Shown: positions 17,466-25,539 of the stretch, in pieces | Numbering within the stretch: position 1 is the stretch's first letter | How the letters are laid out: each line of letters begins with the position of its first letter | NCBI GenBank assembly: GCA_013540595.1 | Contig: JABXKE010000002.1 | Span: forward strand, 744,050-808,049 | Direction of reading: 5' to 3' | Source: Pyrodictium sp. | GTDB taxonomy: Archaea > Thermoproteota > Thermoprotei_A > Sulfolobales > Pyrodictiaceae | Length of the DNA: 64,000 bases | Translations under genes and position numbers: made by a program | The notes under the pieces: model-generated | What the model saw: the letters and a program-made list of their open reading frames with translations, nothing else | Database searches by the model: none | Told to the model about the DNA's origin: nothing

Positions 17466-18002
17466 CTAACTCGAAGCTTGCATGCTATCTTTTATAAGAT
17501 TCTTGAAACAGTTCAATGCCTTGTCAACGGTTTCGACTATCGGAGAAGCCTCGTTGAGCGTGTATGCACACAAGCTCTGAGGAAAGGATGCTGGATCACT
17601 ATAGAGAGATTTCCTACAATACTTTACTAATGCTTTCCAGCGAGCTAGTTCAAACCATACTGATGCCTCTCCACAGCTATATAGTCCTACTAAGCGCTCG
17701 CCAACTCTCATTGTTTGTGCTCTACTTAACCTTCTTAAGCCCCTTAAAATGGAGCGGTTCTTGATAGTACCTTTTATCTCGAAGGAGAACTCTGTAAAAT
17801 AGCTCTTGGCGTAGTTCTCAAGGACAGGAACTAGGTTCTTGGGCGAGCGCAGAACGATACGCCTTAAAATCTCATCGAATTCAACAACTTCAATTCCAGC
17901 ATCACGTAAACGCTCTAACACAGCCGAGAAAGCATGTTTCTGAGATACGATAGCCACACCAGAGACGAACACGTAGATGTGTTTTAACTCGTCTTCACGC
18001 AT
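17466..18002 (-). CDS. Hypothetical protein, 178 residues
   Basis: Family not recognised. It begins with a short beta-rich segment (HIYVFVSGVAIV) followed by mixed helices, a basic middle (NRSILRGLRRLSRAQTMR) and a C-terminal helical part with three cysteines. No signal peptide, membrane helix or known catalytic motif is visible. It lies 68 bases after Alba paralogue 2 in the same direction as the helicase and a possible 57-residue gene upstream. A DNA- or RNA-related role is only a guess from neighbours. Even codon use like its neighbours and a good length support it being a real gene. Confidence 0.65.
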   Translation of the reverse strand: MREDELKHIYVFVSGVAIVSQKHAFSAVLERLRDAGIEVVEFDEILRRIVLRSPKNLVPVLENYAKSYFTEFSFEIKGTIKNRSILRGLRRLSRAQTMRVGERLVGLYSCGEASVWFELARWKALVKYCRKSLYSDPASFPQSLCAYTLNEASPIVETVDKALNCFKNLIKDSMQASS

Positions 18003-18036
18003 ATTGTGCTCACCTTTTCAGCCGGGGATAACATCT

Positions 18037-18210
18037 TCATCCCAGACTACGCTCCTGGCTCTGCACATAGAGCTCCTCATCACCCTTAACCTCTAATAGT
18101 CTGCACACAAGGGCACTAGGCTCAACTAGTAAAGCTGTAGTATTGTGTCGGGCTCTGTAACACGGACCCTCAGCATTAACCTCAGTTGCGTGGCGGTCTT
18201 CATAGCCCAT
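18037..18210 (-). CDS. Possible small protein, 57 residues
   Basis: Minus-strand ATG frame beginning MGYEDRHATEV and ending SQERSLG, in the 288-base gap between the helicase and the 178-residue gene. The centre (TTALLVEPSALVCRLLEVKG) has the alternating pattern of a strand followed by a helix, loosely like the small KEOPS subunit Pcc1, but too short to claim. It has no clear ribosome site, though AT-rich sequence upstream could be a promoter. It may simply be random. Confidence 0.3.
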   Translation of the reverse strand: MGYEDRHATEVNAEGPCYRARHNTTALLVEPSALVCRLLEVKGDEELYVQSQERSLG

Positions 18211-18290
18211 ACTATTTTCTCTCGGCTTAGAGTCTATTTTGTCTTTGTACTAACCATGTAAAGGCTTGATAGGACAGCTTAATGTAGAAT

Positions 18291-21173
18291 TTAGAAAATT
18301 GGGTTGTTCATTTGTATGAGCTGTATATATGCTATTGCGTTGAGCACGAGGTACGGTGCTATTTCCCTTGGTACATAATGGTATCGTGGCGGCTCGCCAT
18401 CATAGTATCCTGTTAGTGGTACTACTTTTAACTCATAGAGTTCATTGAAGGGTATCTGCTTTACTAGTGATTCAGGGTTCTCTACTAGTTCGTCAAGTCT
18501 AACAGTTACATGTATTAATGTGCCATTCTCGCTCTTAGCGAGAACTAGGTATAGGCCGTCACTCACTGATGGGTTGAAGGAGGAGCTGAACTCCTCTGAT
18601 GTAGCAACAGTCTTTGCATCCTTTACTAGTGCCCATCTAAGTTCGCCTGTGTCTACGTCAATAAAGTAGAATACCCGGTAGTGGCTATTAGGCTTAAGCA
18701 TGTTCTTTAGTCTAGACTCAACGAGGTCTTCAGGGATACTCAGAGCATCAGCGAGTTCCTCAACAGTAAATGCAATTCCTTCTAGGACCTCAGCTATAGC
18801 TTCCTCTATGTTGCCTAGCCATAGCCGCTCAGGAGACTCTGAAGCTATTGCACGTGCATAGAATGATGACCTTGTCCTGCTCACTATCAGTCTTATCTTC
18901 CTCGTCCTTAACCTCTCTACTATTTCCCAGGCCTTGCTTATGTCAAAGTACTCTTCAAGTACTTGTCTTAGTGCCTCCTGGTATACAACACCATCAGTTG
19001 AGCGTAGTTTGCGGGTCACACCGAACAAGAGCTGTATATTATGGGCCACCTCGACAAGGTATGGTGATCTCCTGGCGGCCTCTCTGGCTATCTCCATGAA
19101 TGTCTCTCTATCCATGCCCAATAACAGTTTCACAGGATCAAACCCATTAACTATTGGTAGGCTGAACCCATAGTGTGTTATCTTAGCATATATGTTACTG
19201 TTAAGTCGCTGTGCATATACCATTAAGGTGTATGCGAGGGCTCTTAGCGCCTTTATAGGTGCTATAGTTACAAATACGTATTCCTGGCCTACTTGCTCGA
19301 CTATTATCTTGTCTGAGCTCGGTGTCTCATACTTATACTTCTTAATCTCATTAATGATCTCTGTCAGTTTTGCCTCTGCTTCTGGCGTCAACTTAACATT
19401 TGATGGAAGCACAATACTTCCATTATGTAACTCCTTGATAACCCTCTCTATCTCTCTAAGAACGATCTCTGAGGCTTCTGGGCCCTTGCCACGCCAGAAG
19501 GGTACTGAGGCAGTTTCGTGCTCTGCTTCTATGACTATAACTCTATTGTTGTGTTCATCGATGTTTATTACTTGCCAGTTCTTTCCTCCAAGCCTTATCA
19601 CGTGCCCTACTCTGAGTATTTGCACTACATAGTCTGGGTCGAGTTCACCAATGACTTTACCATCGGCCGTCTTTACCAGGTAGTTCTTCTTTTCACCCAT
19701 AGTAGTGAAGAATTCCGAGAAGCTTCTAACCCACCAGCTGTACGTGCTCTCGCCCGGGTTGAATCTCCATATCCGGTAGAACTGTGTACCAGCACTAATC
19801 ACATTGTTCTCTTTTATCTTTATCATGCGCTTCTCTACAAGATCCTTTATGAGTGAATCAAACTCCTCTTTAGATAGATCCCTGAAGTAGTATACGCTCT
19901 TAAGTATGTCATATGCCTCATCGACGGTGTAGGCTCCTGTTAGGCTCATCCCGAGAATAGCTCTTGCAGCCATGTCTAAGGGCTTATGTAGGATCTCGGG
20001 CGGCTCAACAACACCCTTTGCTGCAAGCCTTGCCTCGGCTAGCGCCTCTATTAATTCAATCTCATCAGTAGCTATTATTGCGCCCTTTATAGTGCCATGC
20101 AGTGTGTGCCCAGAACGCCCCAGTCTTTGCAGGAGAGATGACACATGTCCGGTCGGTCTAAACAGTACTACCTTCTTCGCATAGCCTATGTCTATACCTA
20201 ACTCAAGCGTCTTAGTAGCTATTATCATGTCGATACCGCCTTTCTTTGCTTCGCGCTCAATCCTCTGGCGTTCCTCAGCTGATATGGAGGCATGGTGTAT
20301 GACTATCTTGTTTCCATGTTTCTTCTCTAGTTCTCTATGAAGATTCTCTGCAACATACTTAGAGTTAACGAATACTATGGTGAGAGGCTCCATGTGCTCA
20401 TAAAGCTTCTCTGCGGCTTTACGCCAGAACTCTGTTTTACCAGACTCAACGTAGTCTATTACTATGCTAAGCTCCTTCTGCGCCTTAACATCAACAACAG
20501 TTAGCGGCCTCTTTGAACTCCCTGTGAATGCCTTAGCTGTAGTCTCGGGGTCGCCTATTGTTGCAGATAGCAGCACGAGCTGGAAGTCGCCAGCAAACCT
20601 CCGTAGCCTCTCAAGGAGGACAGCTAGTTGTACACCTCGTCGACTACCAACAATTTCGTGGACTTCGTCAACTATGACCCATTTAAGGTTCTTGTAGTAC
20701 TCACGGAACCGTGTAGCCCAGTCAAGGTCTATCTCTAAGCTCTCTGGTGTCGTGATGAGTATGTGTGGTGCATTCCGTAGCCTTTTCGCCCTCTCTGCGT
20801 ATGGTACATCGCCATGTTTTCGTGCTACACGGAATCCTAGCTGGTGGGCCCACCAGCTAACCCGCTCATATATGTCGTTTATTAGTGCTCTTAGTGGTGT
20901 TATGTAGAGTAAAGCTACAGGCTCTGCTCCATCTTCAACCATCATTGAGAGAATAGGAATAAGAGCGGCTTCTGTCTTGCCGTATCCCGTTGGTGCAACT
21001 ATTATGACGTTATTGCCATGTTTTATGGGCTGGATAGCTTTTTCCTGAACTATCGTGAGCTTCTTCCAGCCGCGTGCTTCTATTAACTCAACTATTTTTG
21101 GTGAGATTTCTGGCAAGTCTATACTCGTATCTTCTTGTGAGCCTTCATTCTCGCTGACTAGCTGGATGCTCAT
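18291..21173 (-). CDS. Lhr-type DEAD/DEAH-box helicase
   Basis: 960 residues. Superfamily 2 helicase core: APTGYGKTEAA (60-70), VDEVHEI in place of DEAD/DEAH, GSRRGVQ just after it, LSATIGDPE as motif III, and QRLGRSGH as motif VI. The GSRRG block after motif II and the long winged-helix and C-terminal region point to the archaeal Lhr (large helicase-related) family. These proteins unwind RNA/DNA hybrids or forked DNA. Start ATG 21173 is preceded by GAGGAGG. The downstream genes are unknown, and chromatin genes follow. Which Lhr subgroup it belongs to cannot be settled by eye. Confidence 0.88.
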   Translation of the reverse strand: MSIQLVSENEGSQEDTSIDLPEISPKIVELIEARGWKKLTIVQEKAIQPIKHGNNVIIVAPTGYGKTEAALIPILSMMVEDGAEPVALLYITPLRALINDIYERVSWWAHQLGFRVARKHGDVPYAERAKRLRNAPHILITTPESLEIDLDWATRFREYYKNLKWVIVDEVHEIVGSRRGVQLAVLLERLRRFAGDFQLVLLSATIGDPETTAKAFTGSSKRPLTVVDVKAQKELSIVIDYVESGKTEFWRKAAEKLYEHMEPLTIVFVNSKYVAENLHRELEKKHGNKIVIHHASISAEERQRIEREAKKGGIDMIIATKTLELGIDIGYAKKVVLFRPTGHVSSLLQRLGRSGHTLHGTIKGAIIATDEIELIEALAEARLAAKGVVEPPEILHKPLDMAARAILGMSLTGAYTVDEAYDILKSVYYFRDLSKEEFDSLIKDLVEKRMIKIKENNVISAGTQFYRIWRFNPGESTYSWWVRSFSEFFTTMGEKKNYLVKTADGKVIGELDPDYVVQILRVGHVIRLGGKNWQVINIDEHNNRVIVIEAEHETASVPFWRGKGPEASEIVLREIERVIKELHNGSIVLPSNVKLTPEAEAKLTEIINEIKKYKYETPSSDKIIVEQVGQEYVFVTIAPIKALRALAYTLMVYAQRLNSNIYAKITHYGFSLPIVNGFDPVKLLLGMDRETFMEIAREAARRSPYLVEVAHNIQLLFGVTRKLRSTDGVVYQEALRQVLEEYFDISKAWEIVERLRTRKIRLIVSRTRSSFYARAIASESPERLWLGNIEEAIAEVLEGIAFTVEELADALSIPEDLVESRLKNMLKPNSHYRVFYFIDVDTGELRWALVKDAKTVATSEEFSSSFNPSVSDGLYLVLAKSENGTLIHVTVRLDELVENPESLVKQIPFNELYELKVVPLTGYYDGEPPRYHYVPREIAPYLVLNAIAYIQLIQMNNPIF

Positions 21174-21380
21174 GACTTATCCTCCTCTTCCCTATCAATT
21201 TTATGGAGCGGTTTTATCCCACGCTCAACCCACTATTGCTTTACATTAGTTTGCGCATCATATACACGCTAATGATGGGAAATAGTAGCCCCTAGAGCTC
21301 AAACAACCCTAGCGAACATAGGTAGTAGGGTAGTAGGGTTTAATATAGGTATGTCTCTACACGATAATGGGCGCATAGTC

Positions 21381-21620
21381 ATGGTTGAGAGGAAGAGATA
21401 TGAGTGCATTGTGTGTGGCCGCAAATTCCCCTACGGCCAAGGTATAATTGTGTCGAGAGCAGGTATAACATTAACATTTCACAGCAAATCATGCTTAACA
21501 AAGTTCTTCAAATTATTCATAGAGAACCTAGACGAAAAAGAGTTCAAGAAAGCCTCTCGTATGGTTGCTGAAGAGTTTAGAAAGCTTAGAGAGCTTAAGA
21601 GTAAACCAAAAGTGATATAA
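21381..21620 (+). CDS. TRASH/L24e-like zinc-binding small protein
   Basis: 79 residues starting MVERKRYECIVCGRKF. Two CxxC-like half sites (CIVC and the later CLTKFF context with SKSC) resemble the treble-clef TRASH/eL24-like zinc module, followed by a charged helical tail. Function unknown; such proteins act as metal sensors or ribosome-associated factors. A TATA-like TTTAATAT at 21338-21345 predicts transcription starting near 21367, so ATG 21351 would not be in the mRNA and ATG 21381 is the better, leaderless start. Stops two bases before the convergent small gene. Confidence 0.72.
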   Translation: MVERKRYECIVCGRKFPYGQGIIVSRAGITLTFHSKSCLTKFFKLFIENLDEKEFKKASRMVAEEFRKLRELKSKPKVI

Positions 21621-21622
21621 GC

Positions 21623-21817
21623 TTACTGCTTTAATTCTTTCAACACCTTATCTAGCTCCATGCTCTTCAGCATCTCAATAGCCTTCTTCTTAGCCTCCTC
21701 CTCGCTGTTTGCTGCAACATTAACATATACAATTGTCCCTTTGACTCTTATACGGTAACGTTTTTCGCCAAGAAGCTCATAGGTTTCGACAACCTCAAGC
21801 TCAATATCCTCTGACAT
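21623..21817 (-). CDS. Small hypothetical protein, 64 residues
   Basis: Begins MSEDIELEVVETYELLG. Two or three strands (YRIRVKGTIVYVNV) followed by an alternating Glu/Lys helix (SEEEAKKKAIEMLKSMELDK) give a compact alpha/beta fold with many charged pairs, typical of hyperthermophile small proteins. No catalytic motif or known family. A second ATG three codons upstream (21826) sits immediately after GGGTGA, so I use the inner ATG with better spacing. Convergent with the zinc protein. Confidence 0.7.
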   Translation of the reverse strand: MSEDIELEVVETYELLGEKRYRIRVKGTIVYVNVAANSEEEAKKKAIEMLKSMELDKVLKELKQ

Positions 21818-21977
21818 TATATGCATTCACCCTTGCGCCATAAACTACTAAGTCTAGCCCAGTATCATGAGTAGTGTTTCTATCCTACTATATAGTGTTT
21901 CACCGTTAAGAATATCAGTCAGCAATAATAGTATTGTTACTCCTTAAAATAATGAGGAGCCTCTAGCTAGTTACACT

Positions 21978-22223
21978 ATGGTGTTCACGGCTTTGTGCGC
22001 ATATAGTGATTTAGAAGAATGTATTGTGTCACATCTATGCCATGAGTCAATGGATTATTCCCAAGTGCTTAGTAGATGTGGAGAGAACGTCGATAGGGTT
22101 ACTTTGCGTAAGACACTCGCAAAACTCGTTAGAAGGGGTTTAGTGAGGAGGGTTCCAGACTATGACCGCAAGAGGATGGTCTTCAGGATCGAAAGAGAAG
22201 AGGTCTGTTCTCAGCGAGACTAG
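21978..22223 (+). CDS. Winged-helix DNA-binding protein, 81 residues
   Basis: Short protein with helix-turn-helix features: LEECIVSHLCHESMDYSQVL, then VTLRKTLAKLVRRGLVRRV as recognition helix and start of the wing, followed by DYDRKRMVFRIER. Likely a transcription regulator or a domain partner of the next gene. A TATA-like CTTAAAATAAT near 21947 predicts a leaderless transcript starting at the ATG. Stop is four bases before the next ATG, so the two form an operon. Confidence 0.7.
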   Translation: MVFTALCAYSDLEECIVSHLCHESMDYSQVLSRCGENVDRVTLRKTLAKLVRRGLVRRVPDYDRKRMVFRIEREEVCSQRD

Positions 22224-22227
22224 GCAC

Positions 22228-22581
22228 ATGGAGAATACTAGCGAGAACAGGCTTAGTGGTATTATAAGCTTACTTGACGAGATTCTATCAATGTTCTCTT
22301 CTTTTAAAGAGTCAATAGTCCAGGGTGTCCTTGAGGAGAAATTTGACAAGCTTATCATGGAACTACAAGGACTAGCCTCGGAGATTAACGTCTATGTTGA
22401 GAGGCAACGTCTAATGTATACTGTTGAAAGAGTGATACTGCTTAAGACATATGCTGGGGCTTTACGTCACAACATGCTCTCTGGAAGGCTTAGAGGCTTT
22501 ACAAAGGCTAGGGATGATATGATTAAGGAGATACTGTCGATAAGATCATACTTGATATTGTTGAGTAGAAATATAGGATAA
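22228..22581 (+). CDS. Hypothetical helical protein in operon with winged-helix protein
   Basis: 117 residues from MENTSENRLSG. Long amphipathic helices with heptad-like spacing (GIISLLDEILSMFSSFKES, then LIMELQGLASEINVYVERQR) suggest a coiled-coil or helical bundle. No family recognised. The frame is open to 22162 inside the previous gene, but ATG 22228, four bases after the previous stop, is the natural coupled start. A heteromeric partner of the winged-helix protein is a reasonable inference. Confidence 0.65.
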   Translation: MENTSENRLSGIISLLDEILSMFSSFKESIVQGVLEEKFDKLIMELQGLASEINVYVERQRLMYTVERVILLKTYAGALRHNMLSGRLRGFTKARDDMIKEILSIRSYLILLSRNIG

Positions 22582-22596
22582 ACAGTTACAGCAATG

Positions 22597-23121
22597 TTAC
22601 TCTTGTGCCTTTACTTCTAACCCCATCTTTTTTGCTTCCTCTATGAATACTGGCTTAAGCATCTTATATGATTCCTTTACATCTTGTGAGACCACTTTAA
22701 CGCCAGCTATGATAGGCATGAAGTTCGTGTCACCATTCCATCTTGGTACAATATGTATGTGTACATGGCCCTCGATGCCAGCACCTGCTACTCTTCCAAG
22801 ATTTATGCCTATGTTAAAACCGTGCGGGCTGTACACCCTACGTATGGCTTTAAGTGATAATTTTACAAGTCTATGCATCTCTAAGGCTTCATCATCGTTC
22901 AGCTCGGCATAGTCTCCAACATGTCTGTAAGGGACAACCATTACGTGCCCAGTATTGTATGGGTACAAGTTCATTATGACGTAGCTATACTTTCCGCGAA
23001 TAAGTATGAGTGATTCGTCATCATTTTTTCTTGGTGCTTTACAGAATATGCAGCCCTCTTCCTTCTTTTTGTCAACAGTACTTATGTACTTGAATCTCCA
23101 TGGTGCAAATAGTACATCCAT
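22597..23121 (-). CDS. HIT family nucleotide hydrolase/transferase
   Basis: 174 residues. The histidine triad GHVHIHIVPRW is exact, and an N-terminal EGCIFC supplies the zinc half site seen in several HIT proteins. Also present is NLYPYNTGHVMVVPYRH, the characteristic beta-strand region of Hint/AP4A-phosphorylase-like members. It would act on AMP-lysine, Ap4A or related nucleotides in the cytoplasm. I used ATG 23121 (MDVLFAPWRF), seven bases after AGGTG. Two ATG/GTG codons further upstream overlap that site. Confidence 0.92.
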   Translation of the reverse strand: MDVLFAPWRFKYISTVDKKKEEGCIFCKAPRKNDDESLILIRGKYSYVIMNLYPYNTGHVMVVPYRHVGDYAELNDDEALEMHRLVKLSLKAIRRVYSPHGFNIGINLGRVAGAGIEGHVHIHIVPRWNGDTNFMPIIAGVKVVSQDVKESYKMLKPVFIEEAKKMGLEVKAQE

Positions 23122-23153
23122 ACGCATCACCTTTGGTGTGTGTGGTCGTGTTG

Positions 23154-23912
23154 TTACGTGAGTAGGTAAATGAATGGCTTATCTCCTAAGATAATTGAGA
23201 GAACATAAGCTAGAGCTATTTGGGCTATGCCTGGATGACCATATGTAACCCATACAATATCACTCTTCTTTAAGCAGCCCCTTGAGAGTGCCTTCTTTAC
23301 CTCTTTAACAATGTCTTCGGGGTTGTGGTATATATTGAAGCGCGTCTGGTACTTCCCACACAGGTTTAGGGGATACCACCAAGATGGCTTCTTTAATAGA
23401 TCACTAACTTTTACAGGCTTAGCGATCACAGGGTATGTGAGCCTATACCGCTTAGGTACTTTCATCAGAAGTTCACGGTGTAGTATGAGGTTCCTTGTAA
23501 TATTTAGGAGTATAAATAGTATTATCATTACTGAGAAGTAGAGTAGCACAAGAATCATTGATGGCATCACATAACTATTATTGGTAGTTGTTGGTGAAGC
23601 AAGCGCAACTAAGCCAAGTACGGCAACATCTCCCCATCCAAATAGTTCTAGGAAGGCTAGTAGAGATGCTATTCCAATGAATAGCGCATCTACAATAATA
23701 TAGAACTTGAATGGGAGTATGATATTTCTATAGGGTAAGGAATGGTGGATTATTACGTATAGGATCCACGAGATAATTATTATAGCATATGAAGCAGTAA
23801 CAAGACGTACATCTACTTCTCTCTGCTTAACATCATAGTAGCCCATGACAATTAACAGTATGGCTGCAATAGCTTCGATTGGGTTCACCAAGCCTCTAAG
23901 CCTCGCTAGCAT
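23154..23912 (-). CDS. Prepilin/preflagellin peptidase (GxGD aspartyl, A24 family)
   Basis: 252 residues, multi-spanning membrane protein. The two catalytic aspartates of the family are visible: D27 at the end of the first helix in MGYYDVKQREV and D95 in the GWGD motif (92-95). Archaeal members (PibD/FlaK/EppA) remove the short positively charged leader of type IV pilins and archaellins before assembly. The protein is longer than most by a soluble C-terminal part of about 80 residues with unknown role. No pilin gene adjoins it. The secretion ATPase and its membrane proteins are 23-27 kb away. The next gene on this strand is the HIT protein. Confidence 0.85.
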   Translation of the reverse strand: MLARLRGLVNPIEAIAAILLIVMGYYDVKQREVDVRLVTASYAIIIISWILYVIIHHSLPYRNIILPFKFYIIVDALFIGIASLLAFLELFGWGDVAVLGLVALASPTTTNNSYVMPSMILVLLYFSVMIILFILLNITRNLILHRELLMKVPKRYRLTYPVIAKPVKVSDLLKKPSWWYPLNLCGKYQTRFNIYHNPEDIVKEVKKALSRGCLKKSDIVWVTYGHPGIAQIALAYVLSIILGDKPFIYLLT

Positions 23913-23960
23913 AGGTTATTAGGTTCTCAGTTTCATCATATGCTTTGGGGGGTTAAATTA

Positions 23961-24374
23961 GTGAAGTGTAGTGCTTGCAGCATTGAAAAAGCCAGGCAAG
24001 TCGTAAGGGATGCCCTAGGCTCCTATGAGGGGAAGATTTCTCCACTATGCTTGCCCTATGAGAGTAGGGATGTGGGTTCAGCACTGCATGTCATACGTAA
24101 AGCTATGGGTCGGGCTCCTGGCAGAGAGTTTATAGCTTTCATTATTCCGGGTCTGCGTTGTAAGTTAGTACTTTGTAGTGGGCATAACGTAGACGTTAGG
24201 ATTGTCCGTAGGCAGGTTAGTGATGTGCTTAGTGGGCTTCGTCATAGTGTACCTGTAATAGTAATATCTATTGATTCTTGTGTTATTGAAAGTAAATGGG
24301 TTAGGACGAGGATTCGTATAGACTCTAGATCATTAGAAAAATGCGATAGTCTTTGTAGAGAAATACTGTTGTGA
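23961..24374 (+). CDS. Hypothetical protein, about 137 residues
   Basis: Not recognised. Begins KCSACSIEKARQVVRDALG, contains two further cysteine-containing stretches (GLRCKLVLCSGH and KCDSLCREILL) and a hydrophobic strand block VPVIVISID. Alpha/beta pattern, no membrane segment. I chose GTG 23961 because GGGGGG lies eight bases before it. The frame is open to ATG 23940. It is divergent from the prepilin peptidase and convergent with radA, with nine bases between the stops. Confidence 0.6.
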   Translation: MKCSACSIEKARQVVRDALGSYEGKISPLCLPYESRDVGSALHVIRKAMGRAPGREFIAFIIPGLRCKLVLCSGHNVDVRIVRRQVSDVLSGLRHSVPVIVISIDSCVIESKWVRTRIRIDSRSLEKCDSLCREILL

Positions 24375-24383
24375 ATACAGTTC

Positions 24384-25352
24384 TTAGTCTTCTGGGTCGG
24401 CAATGCCATAATCAGTTATTACGAATACAGCCTCTCCCTCTGGCAGATGTGGTGCATCCACTACTCTTGCTATGCGCTTGTTTCCTCTACTCTTCTTCAA
24501 TTGCACTCTCACGCCTGGCGCGTGGTATAGTACGTGACCTCCAACAGGCTGTGTTGGATCGCCGTAGAACACGTCGGGTCGGGCCATTACCTGGTTCGTT
24601 ATTATGACTGCTAAGTCGTATATTTCAGCTAGCCTTGCTAGCTGGTGGAGGTGCCTGTTGAGCTTCTGTTGTCGTACTGCAAGGTTTTCTCTGCCAGGGT
24701 ACTCTGCACGGAAGTGGCCTGTCACAGAGTCCACTATGACGAGTTTGATGTTCTCCTTTGGTACGAGGTTAAAGAGCTCGTCAACTACGACCATTTGATG
24801 GTCACTATTTATTGCCCTTATATAGTATATGTTGCTCATAACCTCGTCTGGGTCGAGGCCCCACCTCTTAGCCATGTTCTCGATACGTTCCCATCTGAAT
24901 GTGCCCTCGCTATCTATGTAGACTGCTTTTGCTACTTCATCACCGCTTGACAAGCCTCCCTTCTCTTTTGGTAGTTGAACATTGACTGCTAGCTGGTGAC
25001 ATATCTGCGTCTTCCCGCTCCCGAACTCACCGAAGAATTCTGTTATAACTCTAGTCTCTACTCCTCCTCCTAGCAAGTCGTCGAGATTTCTACTTCCTGT
25101 AGTGATCTTCTGTGCTTGCATTCTCTCGCGCTTGACCTCAAGGGCTGTCTTGAACCTGATATCTAGTGCTTCGCGTGCGGCTTTGATTATTCGTTGTGCT
25201 GTTGTTAATGGTATACCTGCTGCTGCACTAAGTTCTTGAGGGGTAGCTACTGCGATTGATTCTATGGTTCCAAATCCAGCCTCGATGAGTTTATTTGCTG
25301 TGGCTGGGCCTACTCCTGGTAGGTCTGTTATGTTCTTTATCTCCTTAGGCAA
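24384..25352 (-). CDS. radA: RadA recombinase
   Basis: 322 residues, standard archaeal RadA. N-terminal helix-hairpin-helix DNA-binding domain ([12 protein letters not shown], residues 11-22), polymerisation segment, RecA core with Walker [10 protein letters not shown] (108-116) and Walker B with LVIVDSV, and L2-type loop residues near QVMARPD. Forms filaments on single-stranded DNA for homologous recombination. No intein. A TATA-like TATATAAGGG on the minus strand around 25390-25400 predicts start near 25372. Downstream spacer to the convergent hypothetical gene is nine bases. Confidence 0.97.
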   Translation of the reverse strand: MPKEIKNITDLPGVGPATANKLIEAGFGTIESIAVATPQELSAAAGIPLTTAQRIIKAAREALDIRFKTALEVKRERMQAQKITTGSRNLDDLLGGGVETRVITEFFGEFGSGKTQICHQLAVNVQLPKEKGGLSSGDEVAKAVYIDSEGTFRWERIENMAKRWGLDPDEVMSNIYYIRAINSDHQMVVVDELFNLVPKENIKLVIVDSVTGHFRAEYPGRENLAVRQQKLNRHLHQLARLAEIYDLAVIITNQVMARPDVFYGDPTQPVGGHVLYHAPGVRVQLKKSRGNKRIARVVDAPHLPEGEAVFVITDYGIADPED

Positions 25353-25499
25353 TGCCTTTTATCCCGAGGGGAGAGAGGCGGGTAACACCCTTATATACGC
25401 CTCTTAACCTGGCCGAAACTATTCTGAGTTACAATACCCTAAGCCGTAACTAACATGTACGGGGCTTAGCGGAAGCTTGATGTAACGAAAACTACTAGG

Positions 25500-25522
25500 C
25501 TAACCATACAAGGAGTGGTTAG
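25500..25522 (+). repeat. Inverted repeat in thrS leader
   Basis: CTAACCA and TGGTTAG, exact 7-base complements, enclose TACAAGGAG. The element ends 17 bases before the thrS ATG and is bracketed by two ACTAGGC copies (25494-25500 and 25524-25530). The purine-rich loop could be hidden or exposed, as in translational control. Confidence 0.45.
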
Positions 25523-25539
25523 TACTAGGCGATCCACTA

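Noticed and set aside
18003-18290. C/D box candidate around GTGATGA (minus strand, near 18068-18074)
   Set aside because: No CTGA at the needed distance; the sequence is better explained, if at all, by the 57-codon frame.
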